A stretch of 64,000 nucleotides of DNA from Pseudomonas sp. MPC6 (GCF_006094435.1 NZ_CP034783.1:3127001-3191000), one strand, 5' to 3'. Positions 42,598 through 51,766 are shown, counted from the first letter of the stretch. Notes: generated by a model from the sequence alone, not told the origin. A program made the numbers and translations.

Positions 42598-44004
42598 ATG
42601 TCGGCGTGGCGCACTATCAGTTTGTGGATGGATCAACTCGACGAGCCCTTGCTGGCGCGTCCTGCGCTGGAACGGGATCTGGATGTCGACGTGGCGATCA
42701 TTGGCGCGGGGTACACCGGCCTCTGGACCGCGTATTACCTCAAGCGCCTGGCGCCCGGGCTGAACATCGCCATCGTTGAAGCGCAGACCGCCGGTTTTGG
42801 CGCCTCGGGGCGCAATGGCGGCTGGTTGATGGGGAACCTGTTGGGCGAGGATCGCTTGCTCGCCGACTTGTCGCCCGAGCAGCGCCGGACTTCTGTCGAT
42901 CTGTTGCACGGTATTCCGGATGAGGTGGCGATTGTCCTCGATCGTGAAGGCATTGACTGCGATTACCGCAAGGGCGGAGCCTTGTATTGCGCCGCCCGCT
43001 ATCCGGAGCAGGAAACCAGCCTGCGCCATTACCTGGACGCGCTTTACCGCCAGGGCCTGACCGAAAACGATTATCGCTGGCTCAACCCCGAGCAGCTGGC
43101 GCAACAGATCCGGATCGCCAAGCCTTATGGCGGGATCTACGCGCCGCACGTCGCAACTATTCACCCGGCCAAGCTGGTGCGGGGGCTGGCCCGCACGGTG
43201 GAGCGGATGGGCGTGGCAATCTACGAGAACAGCCCGGTCACGCACTGGCAGTCGGGAAGCCTGCGCACGGCGAAGGCCGGGGTGCGCTGCCAGTGGATCG
43301 TGCCGGCGGTGGAAGGCTATGCGGTCACTCTGCCGCCGTTGGGGCGCTATCAGTTGCCGGTGCAAAGCTTGATCGTCGCCACTGAACCGCTGCCCGCCGC
43401 GACCTGGGATGAAATCGGCCTGAGTCGCGGCCAGGCCTTCAGCGAAAGCAGCCGCCAGGTCACCTATGGCCAGCGCACGGCGGACAACCGCCTGGTGTTC
43501 GGTGCGCGCGGCGGTTATCAGTTCGCCGGCAAGCTGCGCCACGACTTTGATCTGACCCGCAGCGAAGTCGAGTTACGGCGCTATCTGTTCGGCGAACTCT
43601 TCCCTCAACTCAAGAGCGTGCAAATCACCCATGCCTGGGGCGGCAACCTGGGCATGTCCCGGCGATTCAAACCGCACATGCTTTGTGACCGAGCCAGCGG
43701 CATTGCCTTGTCCGGCGGTTATGGCGGGGAGGGGGTGGGCGCCAGCAACCTGGGCGGGCGCACGTTGGCCGATCTGATTCTGCAGCGTGACAGCGAGCTG
43801 GTGCGCCAGCCGTGGGTCATCCCCCAGGGCGGTCTCGAGGCGCTCAAGGCCTGGGAGCCGGAACCCTGCCGCTGGCTCGGCTACAACGCGATCATCCGCA
43901 GCTTCGTCCACGAAGACCAGACCCTGGCCAATCCGGCTACCGCGCCGTGGCGGCGCAAGCTCGCCAGCGGCGTGGCGGGGTTCATGGAAGGTTTCATGCA
44001 GTAA
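42598..44004 (+). CDS. FAD-dependent amine oxidase/dehydrogenase (PuuB-like)
   Basis: The start is ATG 42598 with GGAG 6 bp before it. 468 residues of the DAO family: dinucleotide fold 'DVDVAIIGAGYTGLWTAYYL' (GxGxxG at 36-41), 'AQTAGFGASGRNGGWLMGNL', 'GGIYAPHVATIHPAKLVRGL', and C-terminal 'IALSGGYGGEGVGASNLGGR'. Relatives include gamma-glutamylputrescine oxidase (PuuB) and other amine oxidases, which make an aldehyde, ammonia and H2O2. Here a cupin and a polyamine-binding protein follow, and succinate-semialdehyde dehydrogenase lies beyond the repeat array, so an amine or putrescine-type substrate is inferred. Confidence 0.88.
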   Translation: MSAWRTISLWMDQLDEPLLARPALERDLDVDVAIIGAGYTGLWTAYYLKRLAPGLNIAIVEAQTAGFGASGRNGGWLMGNLLGEDRLLADLSPEQRRTSVDLLHGIPDEVAIVLDREGIDCDYRKGGALYCAARYPEQETSLRHYLDALYRQGLTENDYRWLNPEQLAQQIRIAKPYGGIYAPHVATIHPAKLVRGLARTVERMGVAIYENSPVTHWQSGSLRTAKAGVRCQWIVPAVEGYAVTLPPLGRYQLPVQSLIVATEPLPAATWDEIGLSRGQAFSESSRQVTYGQRTADNRLVFGARGGYQFAGKLRHDFDLTRSEVELRRYLFGELFPQLKSVQITHAWGGNLGMSRRFKPHMLCDRASGIALSGGYGGEGVGASNLGGRTLADLILQRDSELVRQPWVIPQGGLEALKAWEPEPCRWLGYNAIIRSFVHEDQTLANPATAPWRRKLASGVAGFMEGFMQ

Positions 44005-44047
44005 GCGGCGCGTTCTTCATTTAATAGCTTTATCGACAGGTACTCCC

Positions 44048-44389
44048 ATGGGCATTACACAATTCAAGAACACCGCAACCCTGCAGCTGGAACAATCGAA
44101 CCCGGTCGCCGTGCCATTGGGCACACCGGTGGCGGTGGCCTCGACCACCAGTGTCGAACGCGACGACGGCATCGAAACCGGCGTCTGGGAATGCACGCCG
44201 GGTCGCTGGCGCCGGCAGATCGTTGCCCAGGAATTCTGTCACTTCATCCAGGGACGCTGCACCTTCACCCCGGATGATGGAGAAACCCTCTACATAGAAG
44301 CCGGCGATGCACTGATGTTGCCTGCCAACAGCCTCGGTATCTGGGACATCCAGGAAACCGTGCGCAAGACCTACGTCTTGATTTTTTGA
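44048..44389 (+). CDS. Cupin protein of the (S)-ureidoglycine/EutQ-like type
   Basis: 113 residues: one small cupin with 'TGVWECTPGRWRRQIVAQEF', 'CHFIQGRCTFTPDDGETLYI' and 'EAGDALMLPANSLGIWDIQE'. It has the DUF861-type pattern with one conserved His/Glu set (E...H) so metal binding is only possible. Such single-cupin proteins often accompany FAD amine oxidases in amine catabolic operons; their reaction is not established. 43 bp after the oxidase gene. Confidence 0.85.
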   Translation: MGITQFKNTATLQLEQSNPVAVPLGTPVAVASTTSVERDDGIETGVWECTPGRWRRQIVAQEFCHFIQGRCTFTPDDGETLYIEAGDALMLPANSLGIWDIQETVRKTYVLIF

Positions 44390-44449
44390 TCCGCTGATTG
44401 CCTGCAACCACTCCAATAAAAACAACACAAGCCCTACAGGAATCGACTC

Positions 44450-45535
44450 ATGATCCGAAAGACCCTGACTCTGGCCCCCTTGGCACTCGTAGCGACCCTC
44501 GGCCAGGCGGCCGAAACCGTCAAGATCTACAACTGGTCGAGCTACATCGCCCCGGACACCACGAAAAACTTCCAGAAAGAAACCGGCATCGGGTTCAGTT
44601 ACGACGTTTATGACAGCAACGAAACCCTCGATGGCAAGCTGATGACCGGCAACTCCGGTTACGACGTGGTGTTCCCGTCCAATCACTTCATGGCGCGGCA
44701 GATTCAGGGCGGGGCGCTGAAGACGCTCGACAAGAGCCAGTTGCCGAACTGGAAAAACCTCAATCCTGTATTGCTCGACGCTTTGCGGACCAACGATCCA
44801 GGCAATGAACACGGGTTCCCGTACCTGTGGGGCAGCACCGGCATCGGCTACAACATTGCCAAGGTCAAGGCGGTATTGGGTGATGACGCGCCGGTGGATT
44901 CCTGGGACCTGATCTTCAAGCCGCAGTACATGGAAAAACTGCAGAAGTGCGGCGTGGCCATCCTCGACAACGGCCCGGAACTGCTGCCGGCAGCGTTGAA
45001 CTACCTGGGGCTGCCGCATCACAGCAAGAACCCGGACGACTATAAAAAGGCCGAAGCGCTGTTGATCAAAGTCCGGCCGTACGTCAGCTACTTCCATTCG
45101 TCCAAGTACACAGGCGACCTGGCCAATGGTGACATCTGCGTGGCCGTCGGTTTCTCCGGCGACATCCTGCAAGCGGAAAGTCGTGCCAAGGAAGCCAACA
45201 ACGGTATCGAGATCGGCTATTCGATCCCCAAGGAAGGCTCCGCCATCTGGTTCGACATGGTCGCCATGCCTGTTGATGCCCCGGATGAAAAGGCCGGTTA
45301 TGCCTTCATGAATTACCTGTTGCGGCCGGACGTCATGGCCAGCATCAGTAATCATGTGCGTTACGCCAACGGCAACCAACAGGCCGACAGCCTGATCGAC
45401 CCGGCGATCAAGAACGATACCAAGGTCTACCCGAGCCCGGAGATGATGGGGAAATTGTTTGCGCTGGAAGCGATGCCGCTGAATGTCGACCGGATTCGCA
45501 CCCGAGTCTGGAACAAGATCCGGTCGGGGAGCTGA
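44450..45535 (+). CDS. Polyamine ABC transporter periplasmic binding protein (PotF/SpuD-like)
   Basis: 361 residues, signal peptide 'MIRKTLTLAPLALVATLGQA'. Mature 'ETVKIYNWSSYIAPDTTKNF' is the PotD/PotF opening, followed by 'YDSNETLDGKLMTGNSGYDV', 'YLWGSTGIGYNIAKVKAVLG', 'CVAVGFSGDILQAESRAKEA' and 'SIPKEGSAIWFDMVAMPVDA'. The Trp, Asp and Tyr residues that hold putrescine/spermidine are kept in number. AGGAA 8 bp upstream. No permease genes follow (the REP array does), so it must share a transporter encoded elsewhere. Confidence 0.9.
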   Translation: MIRKTLTLAPLALVATLGQAAETVKIYNWSSYIAPDTTKNFQKETGIGFSYDVYDSNETLDGKLMTGNSGYDVVFPSNHFMARQIQGGALKTLDKSQLPNWKNLNPVLLDALRTNDPGNEHGFPYLWGSTGIGYNIAKVKAVLGDDAPVDSWDLIFKPQYMEKLQKCGVAILDNGPELLPAALNYLGLPHHSKNPDDYKKAEALLIKVRPYVSYFHSSKYTGDLANGDICVAVGFSGDILQAESRAKEANNGIEIGYSIPKEGSAIWFDMVAMPVDAPDEKAGYAFMNYLLRPDVMASISNHVRYANGNQQADSLIDPAIKNDTKVYPSPEMMGKLFALEAMPLNVDRIRTRVWNKIRSGS

Positions 45536-45564
45536 GAAAACACCTCGCCTGATACACAGCCTTC

Positions 45565-46420
45565 GTATAGGAGCCGGCTTGCCAGCGAAGGCGGCCTTGA
45601 GCCTTGCAGCGCCCATGCAGACGCCTTCGCCAGCAAGCCGGCTCCTACACAGGGTTTGGCGTTCTCCACAAACCATCTGTACGCAGGTAATCGTGTAGGA
45701 GCTGGCTTGCCAGCGAAAGCGGCCTCAAGACTTGCAGCGCCCATGCAGACGCCTTCGCCAGCAAGCCGGCTCCTACACAGGGTTTGGCGTGTTCCGCAAA
45801 CCATCGGTACGCAGGTAATCGTGTAGGAGCTGGCTTGCCAGCGAAGGCGGCCTTGAGCCTTGCAGCGCCCATGCAGACGCCTTCGCCAGCAAGCCGGCTC
45901 CTACACAGGGTTTGGCGTTCTCCACAAACCATCTGTACGCAGGTAATCGTGTAGGAGCTGGCTTGCCAGCGAAAGCGGCCTCAAGACTTGCAGCGCCCAT
46001 GCAGACGCCTTCGCCAGCAAGCCGGCTCCTACACAGGGTTTGGCGTGTTCCGCAAACCATCGGTACGCAGGTAATCGTGTAGGAGCTGGCTTGCCAGCGA
46101 AGGCGGCCTTGAGCCTTGCAGCGCCCATGCAGACGCCTTCGCCAGCAAGCCGGCTCCTACACAGGGTTTGGCGTTCTCCACAAACCATCTGTACGCAGGT
46201 AATCGTGTAGGAGCTGGCTTGCCAGCGAAAGCGGCCTCAAGACTTGCAGCGCCCATGCAGACGCCTTCGCCAGCAAGCCGGCTCCTACACAGGGTTTGGC
46301 GTTCTCCACAAACCATCTGTACGCAGGTAATCGTGTAGGAGCTGGCTTGCCAGCGAAGGCGGCCTTGAGCCTTGCAGCGCCCATGCCGGCGCCTTCGCCA
46401 GCAAGCCGGTCCCTACACAG
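45565..46420. repeat. Tandem array of seven 128-bp REP-pair (BIME) units
   Basis: Units start at 45565, 45693, 45821, 45949, 46077, 46205 and 46333, exactly 128 bp apart; the last is partial. Each unit holds an inverted REP pair: 'GTAGGAGCTGGCTTGCCAGC' and 'GCCAGCAAGCCGGCTCCTAC', plus a 35-45 bp linker. Two unit forms alternate: body A (AAGGCGGCCTTGAGCC) with linker GTTCTCCAC..CATCTG, and body B (AAAGCGGCCTCAAGAC) with linker GTGTTCCGC..CATCGG, giving a 256-bp higher-order period. Unit 6 breaks the rule (body B, linker A). The first and last units carry private changes (GTATAGGAGCCGG; CGGTCCCTAC). Confidence 0.97.
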
Positions 46421-46428
46421 GGGACCCA

Positions 46429-47820
46429 TCAACGTCGATCAAGCCACACTGTCTGCGCATTGCAGAACTCGCGGACGCCGAAGTGCGAGAGCTCCCGGCC
46501 AAAGCCGCTTTTCTTCACGCCGCCAAAGGTCACGCGCGGGTCGCTGGCACAGTAGCCATTGATGAACACGCCGCCGGTTTCCAGTTCGCCGGCCATCTGC
46601 TGCGCCAGCTCGACATTGCGCGTGTAAATGGTCGCGGCCAGTCCGAACTCGCTGTCGTTGGCCAGCGTCAGGGCATGGGCGGCATCTCGCGCGGTAATGA
46701 TCGAGGCGACCGGGCCGAACAGTTCCTGTTTGAACGAGGTCATCTGGTCGGTGACATCGGCGAATACCGTAGGCTCGTAATAGTTGCCAGGACCTTCAAC
46801 CTTTTTGCCACCCAACAGCAGGGTCGCGCCTTCTTCCAGGGTGTCGCGGACTTGTTGATCGAGTTCATCGCGCAGGTCAAAACGGGCCATGGGACCGATA
46901 TAGGTATCGGCCGCCAATGGATCGCCGACCACCAGTTGGCGCGTGGCTTCGACGAACTTGCGCGTGAATTCCTCGACGATGTCCTGCTCGACAATCAGGC
47001 GCTTGGCCGCCGCGCAGACTTGCCCGGTGTTCTGGTAACGGCCAATGACGGCGGCTTTGACGGCTTCATCCAGGTCGGCGTCGTTGAGCACGATGAACGG
47101 GTCGGAGCCACCCAGTTCCAGCACGCACTTCTTCATCGCGGCACCGGCCTGGGCGCCAATAGCCATGCCGGCGCGCACGCTGCCGGTGAGGGTCACCGCG
47201 GCGATGCGTGGATCGGCGATCGCCGTGGAGACGCCGTCCGGCGTGACATTGATCACCTCGAACACGCCTTGCGGGAAGTTGGCGAGCTGCAAGGCATCGC
47301 GCAGCAAGTAGGCCGAACCCATGACGTTTGGCGCATGCTTGAGGACGTAGGTATTACCGGCGATCAAGGCTGGCACCGCACCGCGCAGCACTTGCCAGAT
47401 CGGGAAGTTCCACGGCATCACCGCGAGAATCGACCCCAGCGGGCGATATTCGATGCGCGCCTTGCCACCTTCGACCATCGTCGGCTCAGCGGTCAGCATG
47501 GCCGGGCCGTGTTCGGCATACCATTCACACAGCTGTGCACACTTTTCGATTTCGCCGCGCGCCTGGGCGATGGGCTTGCCCATCTCCAGGGTGATCATGT
47601 TCGCCATTGCGGCGGCGTTGTCGCGCAGCGTCCGGGCGAGCACGACCAGGGCCTGGGCACGTTGCTCGACAGGCGTACGACGCCAGGTCGAGTATCCGGC
47701 AGCGGCACGGGCCAGGGCGGCGTCCAGGTCCGATGCGGACTGGAACGGATAGTGGCCGATCTGCTCGCCATTGGCGGGGTTGATCGAAATGGCATGGGTG
47801 AGGCTGGAAATCTGGCTCAT
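46429..47820 (-). CDS. sad: Succinate-semialdehyde dehydrogenase (Sad/YneI type)
   Basis: 463 residues of the NAD(P)-dependent aldehyde dehydrogenase superfamily: 'LGSILAVMPWNFPIWQVLRG', 'TLTGSVRAGMAIGAQAGAAM', catalytic Glu in 'VLELGGSDPF', catalytic Cys in 'NTGQVCAAAKRLIV' and 'GGVKKSGFGRELSHFGVREF'. It most resembles Sad (YneI), which oxidises succinate semialdehyde to succinate in putrescine/GABA breakdown. The LysR gene is divergent, as ptrR/yneJ is with sad in E. coli. The REP array directly follows its stop codon (9 bp). Confidence 0.88.
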   Translation of the reverse strand: MSQISSLTHAISINPANGEQIGHYPFQSASDLDAALARAAAGYSTWRRTPVEQRAQALVVLARTLRDNAAAMANMITLEMGKPIAQARGEIEKCAQLCEWYAEHGPAMLTAEPTMVEGGKARIEYRPLGSILAVMPWNFPIWQVLRGAVPALIAGNTYVLKHAPNVMGSAYLLRDALQLANFPQGVFEVINVTPDGVSTAIADPRIAAVTLTGSVRAGMAIGAQAGAAMKKCVLELGGSDPFIVLNDADLDEAVKAAVIGRYQNTGQVCAAAKRLIVEQDIVEEFTRKFVEATRQLVVGDPLAADTYIGPMARFDLRDELDQQVRDTLEEGATLLLGGKKVEGPGNYYEPTVFADVTDQMTSFKQELFGPVASIITARDAAHALTLANDSEFGLAATIYTRNVELAQQMAGELETGGVFINGYCASDPRVTFGGVKKSGFGRELSHFGVREFCNAQTVWLDRR

Positions 47821-47886
47821 GGCACCGTCCTGCTGGGTGGGTATGGGCTCAGATTAAGCTGGCGAGCGGGTTCTGGAAACTGAATA

Positions 47887-47897
47887 ATACTGAGTAT
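47887..47897. promoter_or_regulatory. Dyad in the sad/LysR divergent promoter
   Basis: ATACT-G-AGTAT is a perfect 5+5 palindrome in the 100-bp space between sad and the LysR gene. Its size fits the T-N11-A LysR core, so it is a good candidate operator. Confidence 0.45.
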
Positions 47898-47920
47898 ATC
47901 GTTCACGTTTGGAGAATGAC

Positions 47921-48799
47921 TTGGATCTGGTACAGCTCGAGATTTTCAAAGCCGTGGCCGAGCACGGCAGTATCAGCGTGGCCGCCCAGCATATACATCG
48001 GGTGCCTTCGAACCTGACGACGCGGATCAAGCAGCTGGAGCTGGACCTGGGCGTGGACCTGTTTATCCGCGAGAAGAGTCGGCTGCGCCTGTCTCCGGCG
48101 GGGTGGAGTTTTCTCGACTATGCCCGGCGTATCCTCGACCTGGTCCAGGAAGCCCGGGCCACAGTGGCGGGCGAGGAGCCGCAAGGCTCGTTCCCCCTGG
48201 GCTCGCTGGAGAGCACCGCGGCGGTGCGCATCCCCGAGCTGCTGGCCGCCTATAACCAGCGCTACGCCAAGGTCGAGCTGGACCTGTCCACCGGACCTTC
48301 CGGGACCATGATCGACGGCGTGCTGTCGGGCCGGCTGGCCGCCGCCTTTGTCGACGGCCCGGTGTTGCACCCGGCCCTGGAAGGGGTGCCTGCATTCGAG
48401 GAAGAGATGGTGCTCATCGCGCCGCTGAACCATGGCCCGATTCTTCGCGCGCAGGACGTCAACGGCGAGAGCATTTATGCCTTCCGCTCCAATTGCTCCT
48501 ATCGGCATCACTTCGAAAGCTGGTTCGCCAAGGACGCAGCGGTGCCCGGGCGGATTTTCGAGATGGAGTCCTATCACGGCATGCTGGCCTGCGTCAGCGC
48601 CGGAGCCGGCCTGGCGCTGATGCCCCGCAGCATGCTCCAGAGCATGCCCGGCTGCGCCACGGTGAGTGTCTGGCCGTTGTCGGAGTCGTTCCGGTTCCTG
48701 CGCACCTGGCTGGTGTGGCGCCGGGGCACGGTGTCGCAAAGCCTGACCATGTTTGTACGGCTGCTGGAGGAGCGAGGGGTGGTGCAGGCAGAGGCGTAA
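47921..48799 (+). CDS. LysR family regulator (PtrR-like), divergent from sad
   Basis: No ATG begins this frame. TTG 47921 is chosen: GGAG at 47911-47914 is 6 bp away and the product then starts '[20 protein letters not shown]', the usual LysR opening; TTG 47909 is less likely. 292 residues: wHTH '[20 protein letters not shown]', then the effector domain '[20 protein letters not shown]'. Probably the activator or repressor of sad, as PtrR is in enterobacteria (established there, inferred here). Confidence 0.85.
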   Translation: MDLVQLEIFKAVAEHGSISVAAQHIHRVPSNLTTRIKQLELDLGVDLFIREKSRLRLSPAGWSFLDYARRILDLVQEARATVAGEEPQGSFPLGSLESTAAVRIPELLAAYNQRYAKVELDLSTGPSGTMIDGVLSGRLAAAFVDGPVLHPALEGVPAFEEEMVLIAPLNHGPILRAQDVNGESIYAFRSNCSYRHHFESWFAKDAAVPGRIFEMESYHGMLACVSAGAGLALMPRSMLQSMPGCATVSVWPLSESFRFLRTWLVWRRGTVSQSLTMFVRLLEERGVVQAEA

Positions 48800-48853
48800 A
48801 TAACGGGGGCCGATCGCTGCTCCCGTTACAGGTGTCGCGGTGAAACCTTCGGG

Positions 48854-49669
48854 TTAATTCGCGCGCCCGAGGATCGCTTGAGCGCGCGCAATGACCGGCG
48901 CATCGACCATTTGCCCATCCAGCACGAACACCCCTTCGCCCGAGGTCGCGGCCTCCATGATGCGCTGCGCCCAGTGCCGTTCTTCAGGGCTGGGTGTCAG
49001 CGCTTGATGGATGATCGCCACCTGGCTTGGATGGATACACAGCGCGCCGCCAAACCCCATGTCGCGGGCAAACTGAACGGCGTCATGCAGACCTGCGGTG
49101 TCCTGGATCGAGGGAAAGACGCCGTCGAGCGCCGGGGCCAGGCCGGCGACCCGAGTGCCGAGCACTACCGCGTAGCGGGCGTGGCTGAGGAACGCCACGG
49201 CGGCGCGGCTACCGGTGGTCAGGTTCAGGTCCAGTCCCAGATCAAGGCTGCCGAACGATAAGCGCTCGACACCCGGGGCGCCGGCAATGTCGTGCAGTGC
49301 AGCCAGGCCTTTGGCGCTCTCGATGATCGGCCAGACCGGTTTGCCAGTGCTGGTCGCTGTATGCACCTGTGCCGCGCTTTCCGCCTTGGGCAGCAAGACC
49401 CCGATCACACCGGCATGCTGGCGGCACAGCTGCAGGTCCGCAGCATGCGCGCGGTGATCCGGGGCATTCACTCGCACCAGAATCCGCGCATCCGGATTTT
49501 CGCTGAGGAAGCGCTGCAGATTGTCCCTGGCCTGGTCCTTGAGGTTGTCCTGCACGGCATCTTCCAGGTCGACAATGACCCGATCCGCACCAGTGGCGAT
49601 GGCTTTGGGGATGCGCTCGGGGCGCGTGGCCGGCACAAACAGGGCGGAGCGAACAATCGACGGACTCAT
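48854..49669 (-). CDS. CoA-ester lyase of the CitE/HpcH family
   Basis: 271 residues: 'SALFVPATRPERIPKAIATG', 'DRVIVDLEDAVQDNLKDQAR' (Mg ligand and basic residues), 'DARILVRVNAPDHRAHAADL', 'IESAKGLAALHDIAGAPGVE' (second acidic ligand), and 'CIHPSQVAIIHQALTPSPEE'. This is the beta/alpha-barrel citramalyl-CoA / malyl-CoA lyase type, cleaving a 3-hydroxy-acyl-CoA with a free acid to acetyl-CoA (or glyoxylate/pyruvate plus acyl-CoA). It overlaps the upstream hydratase gene by ATGA. It is the last gene of a five- to six-gene reverse-strand operon. Confidence 0.9.
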   Translation of the reverse strand: MSPSIVRSALFVPATRPERIPKAIATGADRVIVDLEDAVQDNLKDQARDNLQRFLSENPDARILVRVNAPDHRAHAADLQLCRQHAGVIGVLLPKAESAAQVHTATSTGKPVWPIIESAKGLAALHDIAGAPGVERLSFGSLDLGLDLNLTTGSRAAVAFLSHARYAVVLGTRVAGLAPALDGVFPSIQDTAGLHDAVQFARDMGFGGALCIHPSQVAIIHQALTPSPEERHWAQRIMEAATSGEGVFVLDGQMVDAPVIARAQAILGRAN

Positions 49670-50508
49670 GGCGTTTCTCCCAGGCTGAACTCTACTTCGC
49701 CGACTTGTGCGATGCCGTCCTGATTGCCCGCCCAGACCTGCGCCTTGCCACTATCGATCAAGCGTCCACCGACCTCGAAGGGTTGGGGCGAAATCAACGG
49801 TCGCAGGCCACGGAAGGTGAACCGCTCCAGTCGCGCGGTCGGATGCGCTTTGGTAAAAGCACGCAAGTTCAGGGTGGCGATCAGAGGCCCATGCACCACC
49901 AGCCCCGGATAGCCTTCGGTCTCGGTGACATAGGGCCAGTCATAGTGAATCCGGTGGCCATTGAACGTGACCGCGGAATAACGGAACAACAGGGTCGGGG
50001 AGGGATCGACCCGCTCCTGCCATTGGCGTTCGGGGAGCACTTCGGTGCCGCTCAGCTTGGGTGGAGTCGGTTCCCGATAGACAATGTCATGCTCATCCTG
50101 CAGGGCACGTTGACCGTCCTGGAAATACTCGTGGCGGACCGTGACGAACAGCAACGACCCGGTGCGGCCGTGCTTCTCTTCGACATTGATAATGGTCGAG
50201 ACACAGGTCACCTGCGCCTCCACCTTCAGCGGCTGGTAGAACTCGATACGGCTGCCGGCCCACATGCGATTGCGGTTGTGGGCCGGCGGCAGGAAGCCGC
50301 CGAGGGCGGGATGACCGTCCGGGCCCAGTTCGTCGGCGCCCACTGGCTCTTGAAAGAACGCCCAGTGCCACAGCGGGGGAAGCGGTTGGCCAGATTGGGG
50401 TGCTACCTCGCCCAAGGTTGCGGCAATGCGTTTGACCAGGGTGAAACTGATTCGGTCCTGGCTTTCCTGGCGGCGGCCAATCCAGGCTGAAAAATCTAAA
50501 CGGCTCAT
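49666..50508 (-). CDS. MaoC/FAS1-like acyl-CoA hydratase
   Basis: The start at 50508 has AGGAGA 7 bp upstream; the frame reading back to 50667 is inside the CoA-transferase gene and is not used. 280 residues of the double hot-dog type ('LPPLWHWAFFQEPVGADELG', 'RIEFYQPLKVEAQVTCVSTI', 'NGHRIHYDWPYVTETEGYPG', 'LVVHGPLIATLNLRAFTKAH'; the His/Asp pair and HGP loop are present). Homologs are mesaconyl-C4-CoA hydratase and itaconyl-CoA hydratase (Ich). It should hydrate an enoyl-CoA to the 3-hydroxy acid-CoA cleaved by the CitE-like lyase. Confidence 0.88.
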   Translation of the reverse strand: MSRLDFSAWIGRRQESQDRISFTLVKRIAATLGEVAPQSGQPLPPLWHWAFFQEPVGADELGPDGHPALGGFLPPAHNRNRMWAGSRIEFYQPLKVEAQVTCVSTIINVEEKHGRTGSLLFVTVRHEYFQDGQRALQDEHDIVYREPTPPKLSGTEVLPERQWQERVDPSPTLLFRYSAVTFNGHRIHYDWPYVTETEGYPGLVVHGPLIATLNLRAFTKAHPTARLERFTFRGLRPLISPQPFEVGGRLIDSGKAQVWAGNQDGIAQVGEVEFSLGETP

Positions 50509-50545
50509 CGCTATTTCTCCTGTAGGTCGGTGATCGGGGTCACGG

Positions 50546-51748
50546 TCAGATCGCCCCGGCTGCACGCAGTTGTTCGATGCGGTCCGTCCCCAGCCCCAAT
50601 TCCCTGAGCACCTGTTCGGTGTGTTGACCCAGGCCCGGGACGGCATCCATGCGTGGTTCGAACGCACTGTTGCTGCCCGGCGGTATCAGGCTCGGCACCG
50701 AGCCGGCAGCGGTCTCGACTTGCCGCCAGCGCTCACGGGCCTTGAGTTGTGGATGGTCCCAGACCCCTTGCATGTCGTTGACCCGGGCGTTGGCAATCTG
50801 CGCATGGTCCAGTCGATCGATGACCGCATCGAAGTTGAGGGTCGAGAACGATTGGACGATCAAGTCCCGCAGCGCCTGACGGTTTTCGACCCGTTTGAAG
50901 TTGGCGTTGAAGCGCTCGTCCCTGACCAATTCCGGCGCCAGCAGCACCTTGTCGCAGAACAGCTGCCATTCGCGTTCGTTTTGCAAACCCAGCATGACCG
51001 TGGTGCCGTCACCGATGGGGAAGGGGCCATAGGGGTAAATCGTGGCATGGGCGGCGCCGGCGCGTGGGGGCGGCGGCGCGCCGTCGTAGGCGTAGTACAT
51101 CGGATAGTTCATCCACTCGACCAGGCTTTCCAGCATTGACACATCGATGTGACTGCCTTCACCGGTTCGCCCGCGCAGCAGCAGGGCGGAGAGGATGCTG
51201 GAGTAGGCGTACATGCCGGCCGCGATGTCGGCGATCGAGCACCCGGCCTTGGCCATTTCTGCTTCGCCCGAGCCACCGGTCACCGACAGAAAGCCGCCTT
51301 CGCTCTGGATCAACAGGTCGTAGGCTTTTTTCTTTTCATAGGGGCCGCCGGCGCCATAGCCTGAAATGTCACACACGATGAGCTGCGGAAATCGCTGATG
51401 CAGCGCCTCGAACGAGAGACCCATTCGCGCAGCGGCGCCGGGTGCGAGGTTCTGCACGAACACATCGGCGGTGGCCAGCAGACCGTCCAGCACCTCGGTC
51501 GCCAGGTCTTGTTTGAGGTCGAGGGTCAGGCTTTCCTTCGAGCGGTTGGTCCAGACGAAGTGCGAGGCCAGGCCGTTGACGCGCTGGTCGTAGCCCCGGG
51601 CGAAATCGCCGACGCCTGGACGTTCGACCTTGATCACACGGGCACCGAGATCGGCCAGTTGTCGGGTGCAGAAGGGCGCGGCAATGGCATGCTCGAGACT
51701 GACGACGGTGATGCCGTCGAGCGGGCGGATGCTGTTGGGCTGGCTCAT
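50546..51748 (-). CDS. Family III CoA-transferase (CaiB/BaiF)
   Basis: 400 residues: 'PLDGITVVSLEHAIAAPFCT', 'KVERPGVGDFARGYDQRVNG', 'NRSKESLTLDLKQDLATEVL', 'DISGYGAGGPYEKKKAYDLL' with the catalytic Asp in 'AYDLLIQSEGG', and 'GRTGEGSHIDVSMLESLVEW'. It activates a free acid by exchange of CoA from succinyl-CoA or acetyl-CoA. In itaconate degradation the equivalent (Ict) is also family III. About 40 bp from the next gene. The substrate is not fixed by sequence. Confidence 0.92.
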   Translation of the reverse strand: MSQPNSIRPLDGITVVSLEHAIAAPFCTRQLADLGARVIKVERPGVGDFARGYDQRVNGLASHFVWTNRSKESLTLDLKQDLATEVLDGLLATADVFVQNLAPGAAARMGLSFEALHQRFPQLIVCDISGYGAGGPYEKKKAYDLLIQSEGGFLSVTGGSGEAEMAKAGCSIADIAAGMYAYSSILSALLLRGRTGEGSHIDVSMLESLVEWMNYPMYYAYDGAPPPPRAGAAHATIYPYGPFPIGDGTTVMLGLQNEREWQLFCDKVLLAPELVRDERFNANFKRVENRQALRDLIVQSFSTLNFDAVIDRLDHAQIANARVNDMQGVWDHPQLKARERWRQVETAAGSVPSLIPPGSNSAFEPRMDAVPGLGQHTEQVLRELGLGTDRIEQLRAAGAI

Positions 51749-51766
51749 GATTTATCTCTCTTGTTA

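Noticed and set aside
44030..45676. 548-codon reverse frame opposite the cupin and polyamine-binding genes
   Set aside because: Covers two supported forward genes and runs into the REP array; composition is that of an antisense frame.
45565..46420. Equal-length repeats at first suggest a CRISPR array
   Set aside because: The period is 128 bp, units are nearly identical throughout including the linker, each unit contains REP palindromes, and there are no cas genes.
45645..46432. Series of 91-95 codon reverse frames in the repeat array
   Set aside because: They are the same frame opened repeatedly by the 128-bp unit; no ribosome sites, and the content is REP sequence.
46372..47883. 503-codon forward frame opposite sad
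   Set aside because: Antisense to a well-supported aldehyde dehydrogenase; no family pattern.
48801..48838. TAACGGG ... CCCGTTA as terminator after the PtrR-like gene
   Set aside because: The loop is about 24 nt and no U-run follows.
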